Assembly: GCA_963930775.1 (NCBI GenBank)
Contig: OZ005692.1
Location: 1,536,135-1,600,134, forward strand
From: Cliona cf. orientalis
Lineage: Eukaryota > Porifera > Demospongiae > Clionaida > Clionaidae
Length of the DNA stretch: 64,000 nt
Reading direction: 5' to 3'
Shown: in pieces, positions 63,855-64,000 of the stretch
Layout of the letters: each line of letters opens with the position of its first letter
Numbering within the stretch: position 1 is the first letter of the stretch
The notes under the pieces: model-generated
The model's database searches: none
Told to the model about the DNA's origin: nothing
Seen by the model: only the letters and a program-made list of their open reading frames with translations
Position numbers and translations under genes: made by a program

Positions 63855-64000
63855 AGGTCAGCCCAACTTGCCACGAGTGCACATCCTCTCTCTGTGTGTG
63901 GTGTGTTGCTCTCCAGTTTGGGCTAACAGTGATCGATGGACACACCCCCTGCAATAGGAAACTGGTGTCGCCATAGCAACCAACTGGCCACCGGTGTCGA
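63855..64000 (+). repeat. Dispersed intronic repeat, copy 2 (cut by window edge)
   Basis: Same sequence as 55751-55905 with a few substitutions. The motif reads GTCGCCATAGCAAC at 63967-63980. It follows a GA tract as copy 1 does and runs to the end of the window. Confidence 0.85.

Overview
The window is nuclear DNA of an early-branching animal, most likely a demosponge. Genes are split by many short AT-rich GT/AG introns. The animal-type genes include glypicans, the germline piRNA factor ASZ1/GASZ, the ciliary protein RIBC2 and cytosolic isoleucyl-tRNA synthetase. Lineage-specific architectures (a kinase-coiled-coil-kelch protein, an orphan seven-pass membrane protein, a secreted death-domain protein) fit sponges. 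The species is not named by the sequence. Intergenic and intronic DNA is full of short inverted-repeat elements (MITEs), GA/CT microsatellites and long poly-G/C runs.

Layout. 1-22: start of a minus-strand gene running off the left edge. 1433-8037: two minus-strand glypican-like genes (A, B; 7 exons and 14 mature cysteines each). 8723-12429: RIBC2 (+), whose promoter carries a perfect X-box and an NRF1-type palindrome. 13313-16971 and 22494-25727: two plus-strand glypican-like genes (C, D; 6 exons, 18 cysteines each), with a proteinase-K-type subtilase (18260-22227) between them. The subtilase has a MITE inside an exon. 25989-28209: two-exon minus-strand seven-pass membrane protein. 28751-32605: two minisatellite arrays in opposite orientation with a 36-bp unit and a 172-bp higher-order unit, the right array also carrying an 860-bp duplication. 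32728-33285: 5'-truncated kelch fragment. 33531-37817: protein kinase-coiled coil-kelch gene with a 706-bp inverted-repeat transposon in an intron. 38368-39538: frameshifted intronless endonuclease/exonuclease/phosphatase gene. 40102-44645: ASZ1 (-). 44892-50338: three IFI6/IFI27-like genes (-), the third split by two different MITEs. 51063 to the right edge: IARS1 (+, about 1147 codons present), with a dead duplicated exon and a nested antisense gene for a signal-peptide plus death-domain protein.

The main result is the glypican cluster. Four tandem genes share the glypican cysteine plan: an N-terminal CC, a C-x-x-C...C...C block, a CFDG/CWDG motif, an NNP motif and a C-terminal hydrophobic GPI-type tail. 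They form two subfamilies arranged as two outward-facing pairs around RIBC2. They differ in their C-terminal Ser-Gly sites, so some may carry heparan sulfate and others may not. Exon structures and products were built by hand from splice signals, reading phase and remembered family features; no alignment or database search was run.
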